Assembly (NCBI RefSeq): GCF_030445035.2
Contig: NC_080675.1
Coordinates: 63,380,544 to 63,444,543, forward strand
Direction of reading: 5' to 3'
DNA: 64,000 bases
Origin: Dasypus novemcinctus
Taxonomy: Eukaryota; Chordata; Mammalia; Cingulata; Dasypodidae
Under the pieces are notes generated by a model. That model had not been told where the DNA came from, made no database searches, and was given only the letters and a program-made list of their open reading frames with translations. A program made the position numbers and the translations under genes. Position 1 is the stretch's first letter, and every line of letters starts with the position of its first letter. Shown in pieces: positions 33,043-45,178 of this stretch.

Positions 33043-33442
33043 TTTTTTTTTTTATTGAATTTGTAATAATATTACATTAAAAATATATATGTGAGGTCCC
33101 ATTCAACCCCACCCCCCCACCCCCCCTCTCCCCCCCCCCCCAACAACACTCGTTCCCATCATCATGACACATCCATTGGATTTGGTAAGTACATCTTTGG
33201 GCACCTCTGCACCTCATATACATTGGTTCACATCATGGCCCATACTCTCCTCTATTCCATCATGTAGGCCCTGTGAGGATTTACAATGTCCGGTGATTAC
33301 CTCTGAAGCACCATCCAGGGCAGCTCCATGTCCCTAAGACGCCTCCACCTCTCATCTCTTCCTGCCTTTCCCCATACCCTTTGTCCATTATGTCCACTTT
33401 TCCCAATCCAATGCCACCTCTTCTATGTGGACACTGGATTGG
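33009..33442 (-). mobile_element. Recent LINE-1 3' end with perfect 18-bp target duplication
   Basis: A run of about 30 T (with a second T-run) opens a minus-strand LINE 3' UTR, 5'-truncated at 33442. The flanks are identical over 18 bases: TTCCACAAGCAATATTCT at 32991-33008 and 33443-33460. Perfect duplication and a long homopolymer tail indicate a young insertion. It belongs to the same 3' UTR type as 42155-42560. Confidence 0.92.
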
Positions 33443-33499
33443 TTCCACAAGCAATATTCTGGACAGAATAATCATATCCTACGAAGTAGTTACTAGTAT

Positions 33500-33562
33500 T
33501 AAGCACAGCTTCCCAGGTAATTTTTAAGCTCATTAAATTTTGAGAACCACTGAGACAGTAAT
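33500..33562 (+). mobile_element. MER5-type hAT fragment
   Basis: cttcccaggtaatttttaagctcattaaattttgagaaccactg matches the terminal part of MER5-type elements. Confidence 0.5.
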
Positions 33563-34014
33563 CTTTAACTCTTTTTTTTTAAGTGTCACATTATACAATA
33601 GGGTTCTTAACTTTTTTCGGGGGACATCCATCCCTTTGACAGTCTAATGAAGTCTATGAATCTGTGATTGAAAAACTCTTCTTAAAAGGAATGAAATTTC
33701 AAATGTAGGGTTACAAAAGAAACAATTATAATGAAGTATATATGAAGTGTATTTCTATTCATGAATCTCCAGAGAGTTCCCAGATTAATAAGCCTTGCAT
33801 GGTTTAGGTCAAGGAACGTTTGGCAGAGTAGAAGTAGGACATAGTCAGGGTGGGGGAAGGAAGGCAATCTTTTTCAAAATTCTTCATTAGACTTCTAGCT
33901 TGTTATTTAACAAGAGTAGGAGTTATATTAAGATCTGATTGCCCAGAAACATTCTGGATATGGAGGGATAATGGTGAAGTAAGTTAATAGTTATGAAAAC
34001 AGTATTTTTTTGGG
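33563..34014. other. No gene seen
   Basis: No frame or repeat with clear identity. Confidence 0.4.
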
Positions 34015-34220
34015 AGAATGAGCTTTGGTATTAAAAGACCTGAGCCCAAATTCCAACTCTGCTGTTTATTAGCTGTGTCACCTACAATATACTAACCTCC
34101 TTGAACCTTAGTGTTCCCATCTGTTTAGTAAAGAAATGTCTACCTCTTATAGATGAAGATGAAAGGAATATTATATCTGAAGGAAGCAAAACAAAGTAGC
34201 TTAAAGAAATGCTAAGAACA
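34015..34220 (+). mobile_element. MIR SINE
   Basis: cctgagcccaaattccaactctgctgtttattagctgtgtcacct...cttgaaccttagtgttcccatctg is MIR in sense orientation. Confidence 0.8.
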
Positions 34221-34245
34221 TTAGTAAATATTGAAGAAATGGAAC

Positions 34246-34249
34246 TCTC

Positions 34250-34303
<54 letters not shown>

Positions 34304-34352
34304 GTCTATCTACCTACCTACCTACCTACCTACCTACCTACCTACCTATCTA
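34246..34352 (+). repeat. Compound tetranucleotide microsatellite (CTAT)n(CTAC)n
   Basis: About 13 units of CTAT (one CTGT interruption) pass directly into about 10 units of CTAC and then back to CTAT. A related degenerate array lies at 39528-39552. Confidence 0.97.
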
Positions 34353-34740
34353 TATTCTCTATTATTCTCCAGTTGGTGTTGAAGCCTCTAATGATTCCTT
34401 TACACAAAAATAGCAAATCTAGTTTAATTATTGCTTTTTCCTATTATACTAGATATGAGAATCTTGCAACCTGCTTGGTTTGATGACTTGAAGAGAGTTA
34501 TAGATGTATTATTATGAGCCTTACAAGGCAATTTATTGGTAGATAGAATTTATAGCTTTATAAGTAAAATGATTTAACTTTTAAATAAATACTTTAGATT
34601 ATGTACAATCCAATGCAGCCCTGACTCATCCCAAAAAGGGTTCATCAAATCAAACATTCATAGCACAGAAAGGTCTACTATCCATAAAACACTTCTTTGT
34701 GTCACAGAACATTTAACTTCATTTATGCAAAGTAATGAAC
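34353..34740. other. No gene seen
   Basis: AT-rich sequence between the microsatellite and the LINE insertion. Confidence 0.4.
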
Positions 34741-34754
34741 CCAAGAACATTTTT

Positions 34755-36019
34755 AACATTTTATTTATTCTTAAAAGATACATAGATTACATAAAATGTT
34801 ACATTTTAAAAATGTAGGGGATTTCCATATGCCCCACTCCCCACACCTCCCACTTTTCCCACATTAACAACTTCTTTCATTAGTGTGGTACAGTCATTGC
34901 AAATGATGGACATATTTTGGAGCATTGCCACACAGCATGGATTATAGTTTACACTCTCTTCCACTCCATTTTGTAGGTTATGGCAGGATATATAATGTCC
35001 TGTATCTGTCTTTGCAATGTCATTCAGGACCTTTTCAAGTCCCCAAAATGCCCCCATATTATACCTCTTTTTCCTTCTCCCTACCTTCAGCAACTTCAGT
35101 GGCCACTGTTTCCACATCAATTACACAATTTCTTCCATTGCTAGAATCACAATAAGTCTGTAGTAGAATGTCATTAAGTTTACTCTAGTCCATATTTTAT
35201 TCCCCAATCCTGAGGATTCTAAAATGGTGGTGCACACTCCACCTCTAATTGAGATGGAACTTCAATTCCATATGGCTAATGGTTAGGACTCTCTTGTTTG
35301 CAGTGTAGATTCTCTCAGTTCCTTGGTGTGGTGGATGTCCATCTTCAGCTCCTTGTTAGATGTCCTGGGTGAGTCCAATGAACTAGAGAGTAGGTTTTGC
35401 AACTCCACTGAGGCTCAGAGCCCAGCGGGCACATGGACAGTACATAGATTCAAGTCTCTTGGACATACACCTACCAACTCCAGCACCAACTATAGGTTCA
35501 ATAAAAGGGACAGTAGAGGCATGTGTAGAGAAGTCACATCTGAGTGCAACTCTGTCACACTTGGGAGAACAAACGCCAAAATAGGGCCCACTGGCAAGGC
35601 ACCAAACTCTGGAACTGTCTGCCATGACTGTATGACCTTGGTGTCTCTCTAGCGCTCAGGAGCCCCACTATTTGGGATAGTATCTACTTTGGCTATCTAT
35701 GAGATCCTGCTGAAATGTGCATAAGCGTTACCTCTCTGATGAACTCCCAACTCATTTTGAAGTCTTTTAGCCATATAACCTCATTTGTTTTTACCATTTT
35801 CCCCTTTTGTTCAAGGTCTTTTTCCAGTTGCATCACCAAGTGGTGCTTAGAAGTAATCCCTCAGTGCTAGGGAAGCTCATCCCCAGGAGTAACGTCCCAT
35901 CTGGGGGAAGGTAATGCATTAATATGCTGAGTTTGACTAGAGAGTGGTCACATTTGAGCAACATGGAGGCTCTCAGGAGGTAACTCTTAGGTACTAGGCT
36001 AAGCCAACACTAGGCTAAG
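34755..36019 (-). mobile_element. Xenarthran LINE-1 3' end, 1.26 kb, uninterrupted
   Basis: On the minus strand this runs from 36019 to an A-rich tail at 34755-34775. Flanking duplication CCAAGAA(C/T)ATTTTT at 34741-34754 and 36020-36033 (13 of 14 match). It contains both parts that are rearranged at 1787-3580, so it gives the undisturbed order. The frames of 80-109 codons are incidental. Confidence 0.82.
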
Positions 36020-36033
36020 CCAAGAATATTTTT

Positions 36034-36635
36034 TGGAAAGTAAAAGTAATGATTACTTACTTAAGAAATTTGGAAAATGTAAAGAGGAAAATGGAAATCA
36101 CTCTTTATCCCAATAGCCATAGGAAAAAAAAAATCAGTTAACATATATAATTTTGATGTATATCCAAATTCATGTATGTGTATATGAGTGAATAAATAAT
36201 TAAGGCTTTATCTGTCTAAATTATTTTATAATCTTTCCTTTTCTACTTTCATATCCTAAGCATGTCAGTCATGCTCCCTGTCTCTGATACTTCCCGGCAA
36301 AAGACCCTGTTCTACACCCTTTCATTCTCTTACTTTAGAACTAATCCAGAATTTTTGTAATTAGAATTTATTTGAAAACATCACTGATGATGCCTAGGGC
36401 AGAGAATATAAGTCTTTTGTTTTTGGTTCAGAATGAGGAGTACATGGAATTATTAAAATCATGTAAACTTGAAGGCAACCTCATAATTCCCAAATAGCAA
36501 TGTCAAAAGAAAATATTCAAAAGATCAGATGCATTGTACAGAAATAATCCCTTTACAATGACTAAAGGCAGGCAAAGGGAAGGATATACATTCTTAGAAT
36601 TTTACATAATCTTTTGATTTATAAAAATACTTTGA
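36034..36635. other. No gene seen
   Basis: AT-rich; no frame or clear repeat. Confidence 0.4.
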
Positions 36636-36639
36636 GATG

Positions 36640-37320
36640 TAGGGTGTAAAGGGCTGATGATGCAAAGTACCAGAAATCAGTTGGCTTTATAAAGGTTATT
36701 TATTTGGGGTAAAAGCTTACAGTTACAAGGCTATAAAAGTCCAAAACTCAGAATTGCTTTTTCACCAAAATCACTTGCCATGTGTTGAAGCGAGAGACAG
36801 TCACCGAACTCTGGCTGGTCTCTGCCTTCCCCTCTGGGCTTCCTCTTCCTCTTGAGTCTTCACGCTTAAGTGAAGTCCTTTTTTCTTCTGGTATAGGGTT
36901 TGTTTCTTTCTGAGCCTCCTATACAGTCCCTGCTCTCTTCCCAAGGTCATCTGTAAGTTATCAGTCAAAATGGTTCATTCCTCCCCGGGGCCTTAGCTGT
37001 TTGAGACTTCTTCTTTCTGTCACATGGCAGGATCAAAAAATGACAGAGCTCTCTCTTCCTTGTGTGTCTTTTTGGGTGAGCGTTCATTTACATCAGACCT
37101 AGAAAGGATGCAGGATGCAGGAACTCAACCTGAGCCGTGTCCTCGGAGGTAGTCAAATCAAAAAACCTTAATCCTAATAGGTAATCTTTTATAATCAAAG
37201 ATATCCCAGCTGCATTTAATGCAATCAAAGGGTATCCTCACCCAGAGGAATAGATTAATTTATAAACATAATCTTTCTCTTTTTGGGATTCATAAAATAA
37301 TCTTAAACTGCCACCTATGG
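36640..37320 (-). mobile_element. MaLR-like LTR
   Basis: On the minus strand the end reads ...cccaaataaataacctttataaagccaactgatttctggtactttgcatcatcagccc, the same terminal wording as the MaLR LTRs at 20100-20168 and 22800-22869. The 5' limit is approximate. Confidence 0.6.
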
Positions 37321-39185
37321 ATATGTTCAAACAGTGCTAAATCAGCAAATGAAATTGTTCGATCTGATTTTAAAAAAAAAGAGAGTTTATATATGCAAAT
37401 AATCTTCCTTTAAAATAAATATTTCAGTATTGTTAGCCTGATTTACCTAGATTCAATAATTGAAAAATATACTTTATCCTATACTAAAAGGAATTTTTTA
37501 GAGTTCAAAAGTGTACCTCTGTCCTCAATATTTTAGACCCTGTTCTTAATTATAAAGCTTATATTCTTGTCAAAGCACTAACAATGAAAAATGTCTGCTT
37601 TTCTAAGTTCATTCAAAATTTTAAATGTAAAATTTAAGCTGGTATTTAAAGTGGTTGTTTCTATACCTCAGGAAAATGAAAACAGATGGAGTTTTAGAGT
37701 TCCTATTTATTCATTTATCAAAATATGAAGAAGAAAGAGATGGGATTCTCCCCATTGTGGGAATTGTTTGCAAGGCAGGTAGAAGACAGATGATTTGCTA
37801 ATTTTGGTGGTTCCTCAGTAGCTAATGAATAAAATTTAAATCTTCTTGAGTCAGAGGTTTTGTGTAGTGATTTTGGAGAATGATATTTTGTTTTTGCTAA
37901 ATCTAGGATACTGCGTGATATCCTGGTTTATATGTTAAATACGGCATATGGAGCTGGAGAGAATTCTTAGAACATTAAAAAAGAACACCCATCACAAGCC
38001 TAGCACAGAAGTAGGCACACAATAAATGCTTTCTTACTTCTCCTAAAAATTAATTTTACCCTTAATTTAAGTATTAATACTTAATTTATTAGGCAAAGAA
38101 GAGGAAAGTTCTGGAGAAATTTGTGATCACTTAGGATGAAGAGCAGAATTGAAGATAGCAAAAGCAGAATTGAAGATGGCAAATGAAAAAAAAATACTTC
38201 CTCTTGTCTCTCTCCATGTCACAAACCAACCATCCAGAGTTAACATAAAAAAGGGCCTGTTAACTGGCATTCTTTGGTTAAGTAACAAAATTAGTCTTAT
38301 ATATAAACGTACCTCAGGCTTTGCAACAATCATATGTGAAAATTCATAGTTTGATAAATTACTTTATTATTACATGATTAACAGAATTCCTAAAATAGTA
38401 GGCATATGATGGTGTTAGGAGACAATTCTCCAGGGGTGTCTTACATTTCTGTACGTTTTGTGAGTGAGGCACTAGCTGATCTTTGTTCCAGACTCTGCTT
38501 TCAAGGTTGACTGTACAGTCAATAGCCTTGCAAATTAGCAGTAATGTCTTCCTCAAGAGCAAAGGGCAGGGATGCTTTCTGACCATTATAGAAGATTTCA
38601 TTTTTACAAGTTCAGGGTTCCTCTTGTGCAATGCAACTCATTGCATATGCTCACTTTCACCCGAGTCCATTCTTATCTTGGGGCACTTGGGGGAAAGGGA
38701 AACTGCTGTAAATATGCTTATGTTCGCACTGCTTGTTGTATAATAACGTCCTTTGTTTTTGACCCAGGAGTCTTGTTTCTTCTGCCAGCATCCACTAACC
38801 TGTGGGAGGCTAACTTGTTAGTTTGCAAATAGGGTAAAAGCTCAGACTCTTCACAGTTCTTACAGATAAATACTTATTAACTGTACAGTGGGTTTTTTTT
38901 TTTCCTGGTAAAGTAAAAATAGAACCCAACTTACAGAAAGCAGAATTACAACTTTATGAGTTATAATCTGCATAAAGTAAGGTGTGTCTCTACTGACTGG
39001 ACACATAGTCCATAGTCTTGTCTTTCTGAGTTCAGAGGTCATGTGTGGAAAAATTCTGTTATTTGTTGGGATGGGAGGAAGACATAGGGCAGTGTGCGGG
39101 TATTTTCTCTATAGCACTAGTTATCTAGTTTTAGCATTCCTTTGTTGTGTTGGATTTCTGCTGACTCTATAGAGAGTGAAGGCTT
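37321..39185. other. No gene seen; AT-rich unique sequence
   Basis: A 17-base near-duplicate (agcagaattgaagat(a/g)gc) occurs at about 38142 and 38164. Several 60-90 codon frames on both strands overlap each other at 38360-38830 and none has recognisable content. Confidence 0.45.
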
Positions 39186-39500
39186 ATCACAAGTTGCAGC
39201 TCAAATGACACTTCGGCTAGGAAGCCTTTCTAGCTCAACCAAGCCAGAAATGTTTATTCCTTGTAGGAATACTTGCGGCTCTCTCTTTCTGACCCTAAAT
39301 TTTGGGAGCTCCTAACTTTTTGTTGTGTATTATAGTTTGCAATATGTGACTTCTAATTTGTATTATGTGAGATTTTATTTTCCTTTCCAGATTTTAAATT
39401 CATTGAAGTTTTACTTATTGTCTGAGTCATATTTACAATTCAGGCAACACATGACACAATTCCTTATTCATAGTAAGTACTCCAAAACTCCACCTCTATC
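39186..39500 (+). mobile_element. Probable LINE-2 fragment
   Basis: cagctcaaatgacacttcggctaggaagcctttctagctcaacc is L2-like wording (delayed L2 3' region). The remainder is diverged. A degenerate CTAT array follows. Confidence 0.6.
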
Positions 39501-39554
39501 GATTGATCTATCTGTATCATCTATGTGCCCTATCTACCTATCTATCTATCATCT

Positions 39555-40800
39555 ATCTGTTTATCTAACTTTTTGTTTTTCAGACTTTTAAGATCATATT
39601 GACCATAACATATCATTGCACTCTATTTGGAAAACCAGGTTGCATGTTGGCTATTGCAATAATTATGTTTAATGCACCACTTGGTAAATGCTGGCAAGAG
39701 GTTACACAATTCTAAAATGCATAATAAGAGGTACAAAGTTTTCTTTTTGAATTAGCAGCTAATGGTTGAACTATCTTTGATATATCCAACACAGCTGGAT
39801 GCAGCCTTATGTGAATTAGCGACAAAGGACATTTAATTTCAGTTTTTACATTTTTAGCTTTGCTTAAAATGCATGTTTATCTCTCATAAACCACAGCTTG
39901 TTACCATTGATTTCTATCAAGTACCTTGAAGGTACGTCCCAGCCGTTGTTTTTTTCATTTCACTTCTGAATAACTCTGAGTCCATCAAGTAAGTTTCCAT
40001 AAATGTTTGATCAAGGAAATTGAAAGTCTTCCCTTTTTGAATTGTTAATATTTGTTTTCTGTTTATAAAAAACATATTCATTTTAGAAAATTCCAAAATA
40101 AAGATACATAGATATGGAAATAGACAAAAAGCTCCAGCAGTACCAATGCCAAGATAATCACTTTTAACATGTCAATGCACCTATTTCTTTCATTATCATA
40201 TCCATTTCAGACTTTTTATTACTATATATATTTAAAGCATAAAATCATGTTTATACTATCTTGTAATACAATTTATATTTAGTTAGCGGTATTGTCTGAA
40301 TATTTTACTCTAACATTAAATACTTACTAGTTTATTTGCTGCCTCGTATTTCACTTATGGATGTAGCACAATGCCTTTCATCAATTACCTACTTTTGGAA
40401 ATTTAATTTCTTTCTTAGCTATTTGTTGTTGAAGCTGTTTTGAAGAATACCCTCAGTAAAAATCTATATATATCCATCATCATTATTTTAAAATATAAAC
40501 CTAGAAATGAAATTTCTGGCTTAAATATAGAAAATGCATAAACTGGATTTCAGAAATAAGATAGTGATTTAAACTATTAGAATTAACTATTAATGAGGTC
40601 TTAAAGTTTTAAATGCATATGCAGCCAATAATGAAAATAACATACAATCAAATTATAAAATCAGATCCACCTGTCTATTCCTTGTCCTACCTTAACACAC
40701 AAATTTTCCTGTCTTATTTTGCATGTGAGTATCATTCTACACATTTACTTTTATCTTAAATAAGACTGGTGAATCTAATTTCTCAAGTAACTTAAAAAAT
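39555..40800. other. No gene seen; AT-rich
   Basis: 40040-40560 has the flavour of a diverged L1 antisense piece (cttttaacatgtcaatgcacctatttc...tttcacttatggatgtagc) but cannot be delimited. Confidence 0.4.
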
Positions 40801-40809
40801 ATCAATATT

Positions 40810-41209
40810 TTTTATGGATTGAATGGTCCCCCCAAAAGTCCTGATTTTCAGTTCTGTGAACGTGAACATATTTGTAAATAAGATCTTTGAAGATGTTATT
40901 AGATAAGATGAGGCCCAACTGAATTAGGGTGGGAACTTAATCTAATTGGACTCGTGTTGTTATAAGCAGAGGAAATTCGGAAACAGAAACACAAAGAGAG
41001 AAAGATAGTGACATGATGGAGTGAAAGGCTGAGCTGTGCCACAGCCAAGGAATTTCACGACCATCACCAGAACACTTCAGACTTCAGAGGAAGCTTGTTC
41101 TGTCAACATCTTGATTCAAACTTCTAGCCTCCAGAATGAGACAATAACTTTCTATTGTTCATGCCATTAGTCTGTTGTATTTTATTACAGCAGAACTGAT
41201 AAACTAAGG
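40810..41209 (+). mobile_element. MLT1-type (ERVL-MaLR) LTR
   Basis: ggattgaatggtccccccaaaagtcc, gtaaataagatctttgaagatg, taagatgaggccc...gggtgggaacttaatc and cagcctccagaatgagacaataa follow the MLT1 LTR order. A short duplication (caatatt) flanks it at 40803-40809 and 41210-41216. Confidence 0.82.
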
Positions 41210-41529
41210 CAATATTCAATAAGGAATACTTCTTAAGATATTTAGATTTATCAGTTTTGCTGTAAAATATTTTAAACTTCAAAAGAAATATATCCCTTGA
41301 TTTTTATTCGAATATATACTATGGCTATTTATATGTAATCTTGTGGTAAGTTTAGGTGTGTAAACAGTCTCTTGTAAGTGTTGGTTAAATCCTATTTTCA
41401 CAAGTAGCACTAAAACAAAAACTCTTAATTACAAAGTATTTCAAAGATTTAACTGATCATCCAAATATGTTAAATGTAAACACACAGGTTAAAAGTAAAA
41501 GGAGAGGAAAATATATGCTATGCTCTTTA
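41210..41529. other. No gene seen
   Basis: AT-rich sequence between two oppositely oriented LTRs. Confidence 0.4.
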
Positions 41530-41955
41530 AATTTCCTGCTGCTAAAACAAATATCATACAATGGATTGGCTTAACAACAGGAATTTGTTGGCCTACTTTC
41601 AGAGACTAGCTTTATCATGGGGTTGTTATCTTCTGGCTGGGCAGCAGTCTTTAGGGTTCCTGGGGTTTTTCATCTCAAGGCAATGCGCATAGTGGTATCT
41701 TTTCATTTCTCTTCCAGGTTCCATTGATTTTTAGCTTCCGGCTGTTCCCAGTGGCTTTTCTTTCTGCATCCAATTTTCTCTGCTTATAGGACTTTAGCCC
41801 TAGTGGATTAAGGGCACCATCATTCATTTTGGGCACAACTTAACCAATAACATCTTCAAAGTCCTATTTACAAATGGGTTTATATACCTATAGGAGCATG
41901 GGTTGGGACATAAACATGCCTTTGTGGGGGACATGATTCAATCCACAACACATGC
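41530..41955 (-). mobile_element. MLT1-type LTR, minus strand
   Basis: Read on the minus strand it begins tgttgtggattgaatcatgtcccccacaaag and ends near tgttttagcagcaggaaattt. The internal wording (aaataggactttgaagatgttattgg, ccctataagcagag-like) is that of MLT1-type LTRs. Confidence 0.72.
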
Positions 41956-42154
41956 TAACACTAATAAAAAAGAAGTTACTATAGTAGTATCAGAAAAAAT
42001 AAATGTCAGAGCAAAGACTGTCAATAAAGGAGATAATTTCATAGTGATGAAAGGGTTATTTTTTTCAAGAGGGCATGCAATCCTACCCAAAACTTCAAAA
42101 AATATGAAGCAAAAACTGGTAGAACTGCATGGTGAAATAGGCATATCCTTTATT

Positions 42155-43813
42155 TATTTTTTTATTGATTTTGTAAAAATATTACATTAAAAAAATATGA
42201 GGTCCCATTCAACCCTACCACCCCCACCCCACCACTCCCCCCCCAGCAACCCTCATTCCCATCATCATGACACATCCATTGCACCTGGTAAGTACATCTC
42301 TGGGCATCTCTGCACCCCATGGTCAATGGTCCACATCATGGCCTATACTCTCCCACATTCCATCCAGTGGGCCCTGGGAGGATTTACAATGTCCGGTGAT
42401 TGCCCCTGAAGCACCATCCAGGGCAACTCTAAGTCCCAAAGGCGCCTCCACCTCTTATCTCTTCCTGCCATTCCCCATACCCATCAGCCACTATGTCCAC
42501 TTTTCCCACTCCAATGCCACCTTTTCTCTGTGGACCTTGGATTGGTTTTGTCTGTTGCACCTCTATGTCAAGAGGAGGCTCAGATTCCACATGGATACTG
42601 GATGCAATCCTCTTGCTTTCAGTTGTAGGCCCTCTAGACTCCATGGTGTGGTGGTTGTCCTTCTTCAACTCCATCTTAGCTGAGTGAGGTGAGTCCAATA
42701 AATCAGATTGTAGGAGCTGAAGTCTGTTGGGGCTCAGGGCCTGCCTATCATATTGTCAGTCCAGAGATTCAAATCCCCTAAATATATCTTAAACCCCAAC
42801 ACCAACTACAATTCCAGTAAAGTAGCATGAAAGTCTTGTGCAAAGAGATCCCATCTGAGTCCAGCTCCATCATGCAGAAACACCAGCTCCAAAGAAGGGC
42901 CATCTGATATGGCAGTAAACCCCATCTGCCATGACCACAGAACCCGTGGGTCTCTTTAGCCCTCAAAGGAACGAATACCTGGGGTTGTATCTACTTTATC
43001 TGTCTCTTAGACTCTGCTCAGCTGTGCTTAAGGGCAATCCTTCTGAAAGCCTCCAGACTCTTTTTTAGAGACTCGGAGCCATATAAACTCATTTCTCCTT
43101 TCCATTTCCCCCTTACATTAGGTCAAACAGCATTTTAAAGTCATGTTATTATATGTAGTCAGGGATATTCTGCTGATCCGCATTGAACCTTCAATTCAAG
43201 GTCATTTTCCAGTTGCATCATCAGTTGGTACTTGGTAGTGATCCCTCGGTGCAAGGGAGGCTCATCCCCGGGTGTCATGTCCCACGCTGGGGGGAAGGCA
43301 TTGCATTTACATGCTGAGTTTGGCTTCGAGACTGGCCACATTTGAGTAACATGAAGGCTGTCAGGAGGAAATTCCCAGGCACAGTGCTGCTCTAGGCCTT
43401 GTTCTTATTTCAGGCATATAGGTTCACAAGCATAGTCATTAGTATCATGCTCTCACTGTTGGACCCTCATTCCTTCCTGGTCCTTACCGTTGCACCTGGG
43501 GGACTGCCGCTGCTCCCCTAGGGGCCATGACAGAGCACCCCCGGCCAGGAACCCAGTACCCCCCCCAGCTTTAGTTTTTAATTGTTGCCACTATGAGTAT
43601 ATCCAAACATTACCATGCACCCTGGACATATGCCCTGTATAGCTCCCTGTCAGCCCTATATCACCTGTCAATAGTGTCCTATACCAGTATTCCTCCAACA
43701 GCCACTGCCGAACCACTCTGTGATCCAAAACCTCCCGAAAATTGAAGCCCAATATAATGTCAGGTTCCCTTACTAGCAAAATGGAATAAGGCGATGGGTT
43801 TAAAGGTCAGATA
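42155..43813 (-). mobile_element. Xenarthran LINE-1 3' end, 1.66 kb, inside the L1M
   Basis: On the minus strand it ends in an A-rich tail at 42155-42190. A 13-base duplication CATATCCTTTATT occurs at 42142-42154 and 43814-43826. It is the longest copy of this 3' UTR family in the window and includes a G/C-rich part near 43490-43570. The frames of up to 138 codons here are incidental. Confidence 0.88.
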
Positions 43814-44109
43814 CATATCCTTTATTATAATCAGAGATTTCAATACCACTTAATATTTGATAGAAAAATTGAAGAGAAAAATCAGTAAATATCTGGAATT
43901 GAACAATATTAACAAAAAATGTGACATAATATTCATAGAATACTGTACTTGGTAATAGCACAATACCCACTTTTCAAGAATACATGAAGCACTGACCAAG
44001 ATAAACTGTCTTCTGTACTGTAAAACAAGTCTCAATAAAGTTTAAAAAGATCCAGTCATATAAAATATGCTCTTTGTTCATAATGGATTTGAATTAGAAG
44101 TCAATAATT

Positions 44110-45178
44110 AGATTGCCAACTAGTGATCCTTTGACCAAAAGGGGACATATTAAATACAACTGAGTTTTTATGGCTAAGAGATTTCAAAGTGAGTCGGGAG
44201 GTCATTCCAGAGGTTATGCTTATGCACATCTCAGCAGGATCTCATTGACAGCCACAGTAAACAGTGTCCCAAACAGCAAGGCTCGAGAGACATCTAGACA
44301 CTATAGGCAGAGCGGATAAGCTCAGGAATTCAGCACCCTTTCGGTGGGCCCTACTTTGGACTATATGTTCCCCAATGTAACAGAGTTAGGCTCATATATA
44401 ATTTCCCTACACTTGACTCTAATTTTAACCTATAATTATCACTGCACTCATTAAATTTATGTCCCAGAGATTTAAATCTTCGGTCTGCTTATATGCTGGT
44501 TGATCCCTGAATGTCAGCAGAGTTGCAACACCTACTCTCCAGTTCATTGGAATCACCCAGGACTACTAATAAAAGAATGATTATGGAAACTGCCCATCCC
44601 AAAAAAGTGAGTAGCTACAAATGCAAGCAAGATAGTTCCATCCATCTGTCCCATGGGATCTAAGCCCCAGCCCCACTTAATAAAAAATAGAGTGTGTTTC
44701 AGTATCCCCAAATCCTCAAGATTGAGGAATGAACAAATAAATATAGAGGGTAATGCAACTATGGATCAAAGTAGACATTATTCTTCTAGCAATGGAGGGA
44801 CTTGTATCATTGATATAAAGGCAGTGGCCACCATTGGTTCCAAGGGGAGGGAGAGGGAAGAATAGGTATAAACGGGACATTTTTGGGACATTGGAATTGC
44901 CCTGCATGACATTTCAGTGTCAGATACAGGCTATTATATATTTTTTGAAAGCTTATAAAACTGTGTGGTGCAAAGTGTACTATAATGTAAAGTATAGTCC
45001 ATGGTTAGCAGCAATTCTTCAATATGTGTTCATCAATTTTAACAATATACCACACTAATGAAAGATATTAATGGGGGAAAGTGGTGGGGGTGGGGGTGGG
45101 GAAATTGGAATCCCCTATATTTTTCATGTAATATTTATGTAATCTAAAGCCTCTTTAAAAATAAAAAATAAAAATAAA
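44110..45178 (+). mobile_element. Xenarthran LINE-1 3' end, plus strand, inside the L1M
   Basis: It follows the same order as the minus-strand copy at 34755-36019 and ends in an A-rich tail (aaaaataaaaaataaaaataaag). It is more diverged than the copies at 33009 and 42155, so probably older. Confidence 0.75.

Noticed and set aside
34806-35652. Frames of 76-109 codons
   Set aside because: Same LINE 3' UTR family; no conservation of frame with the copies at 1787, 42155 and 44110.
42197-42698. Frames of 64-138 codons on both strands
   Set aside because: They fall in a LINE 3' UTR whose other copies in this window do not keep the frames open.
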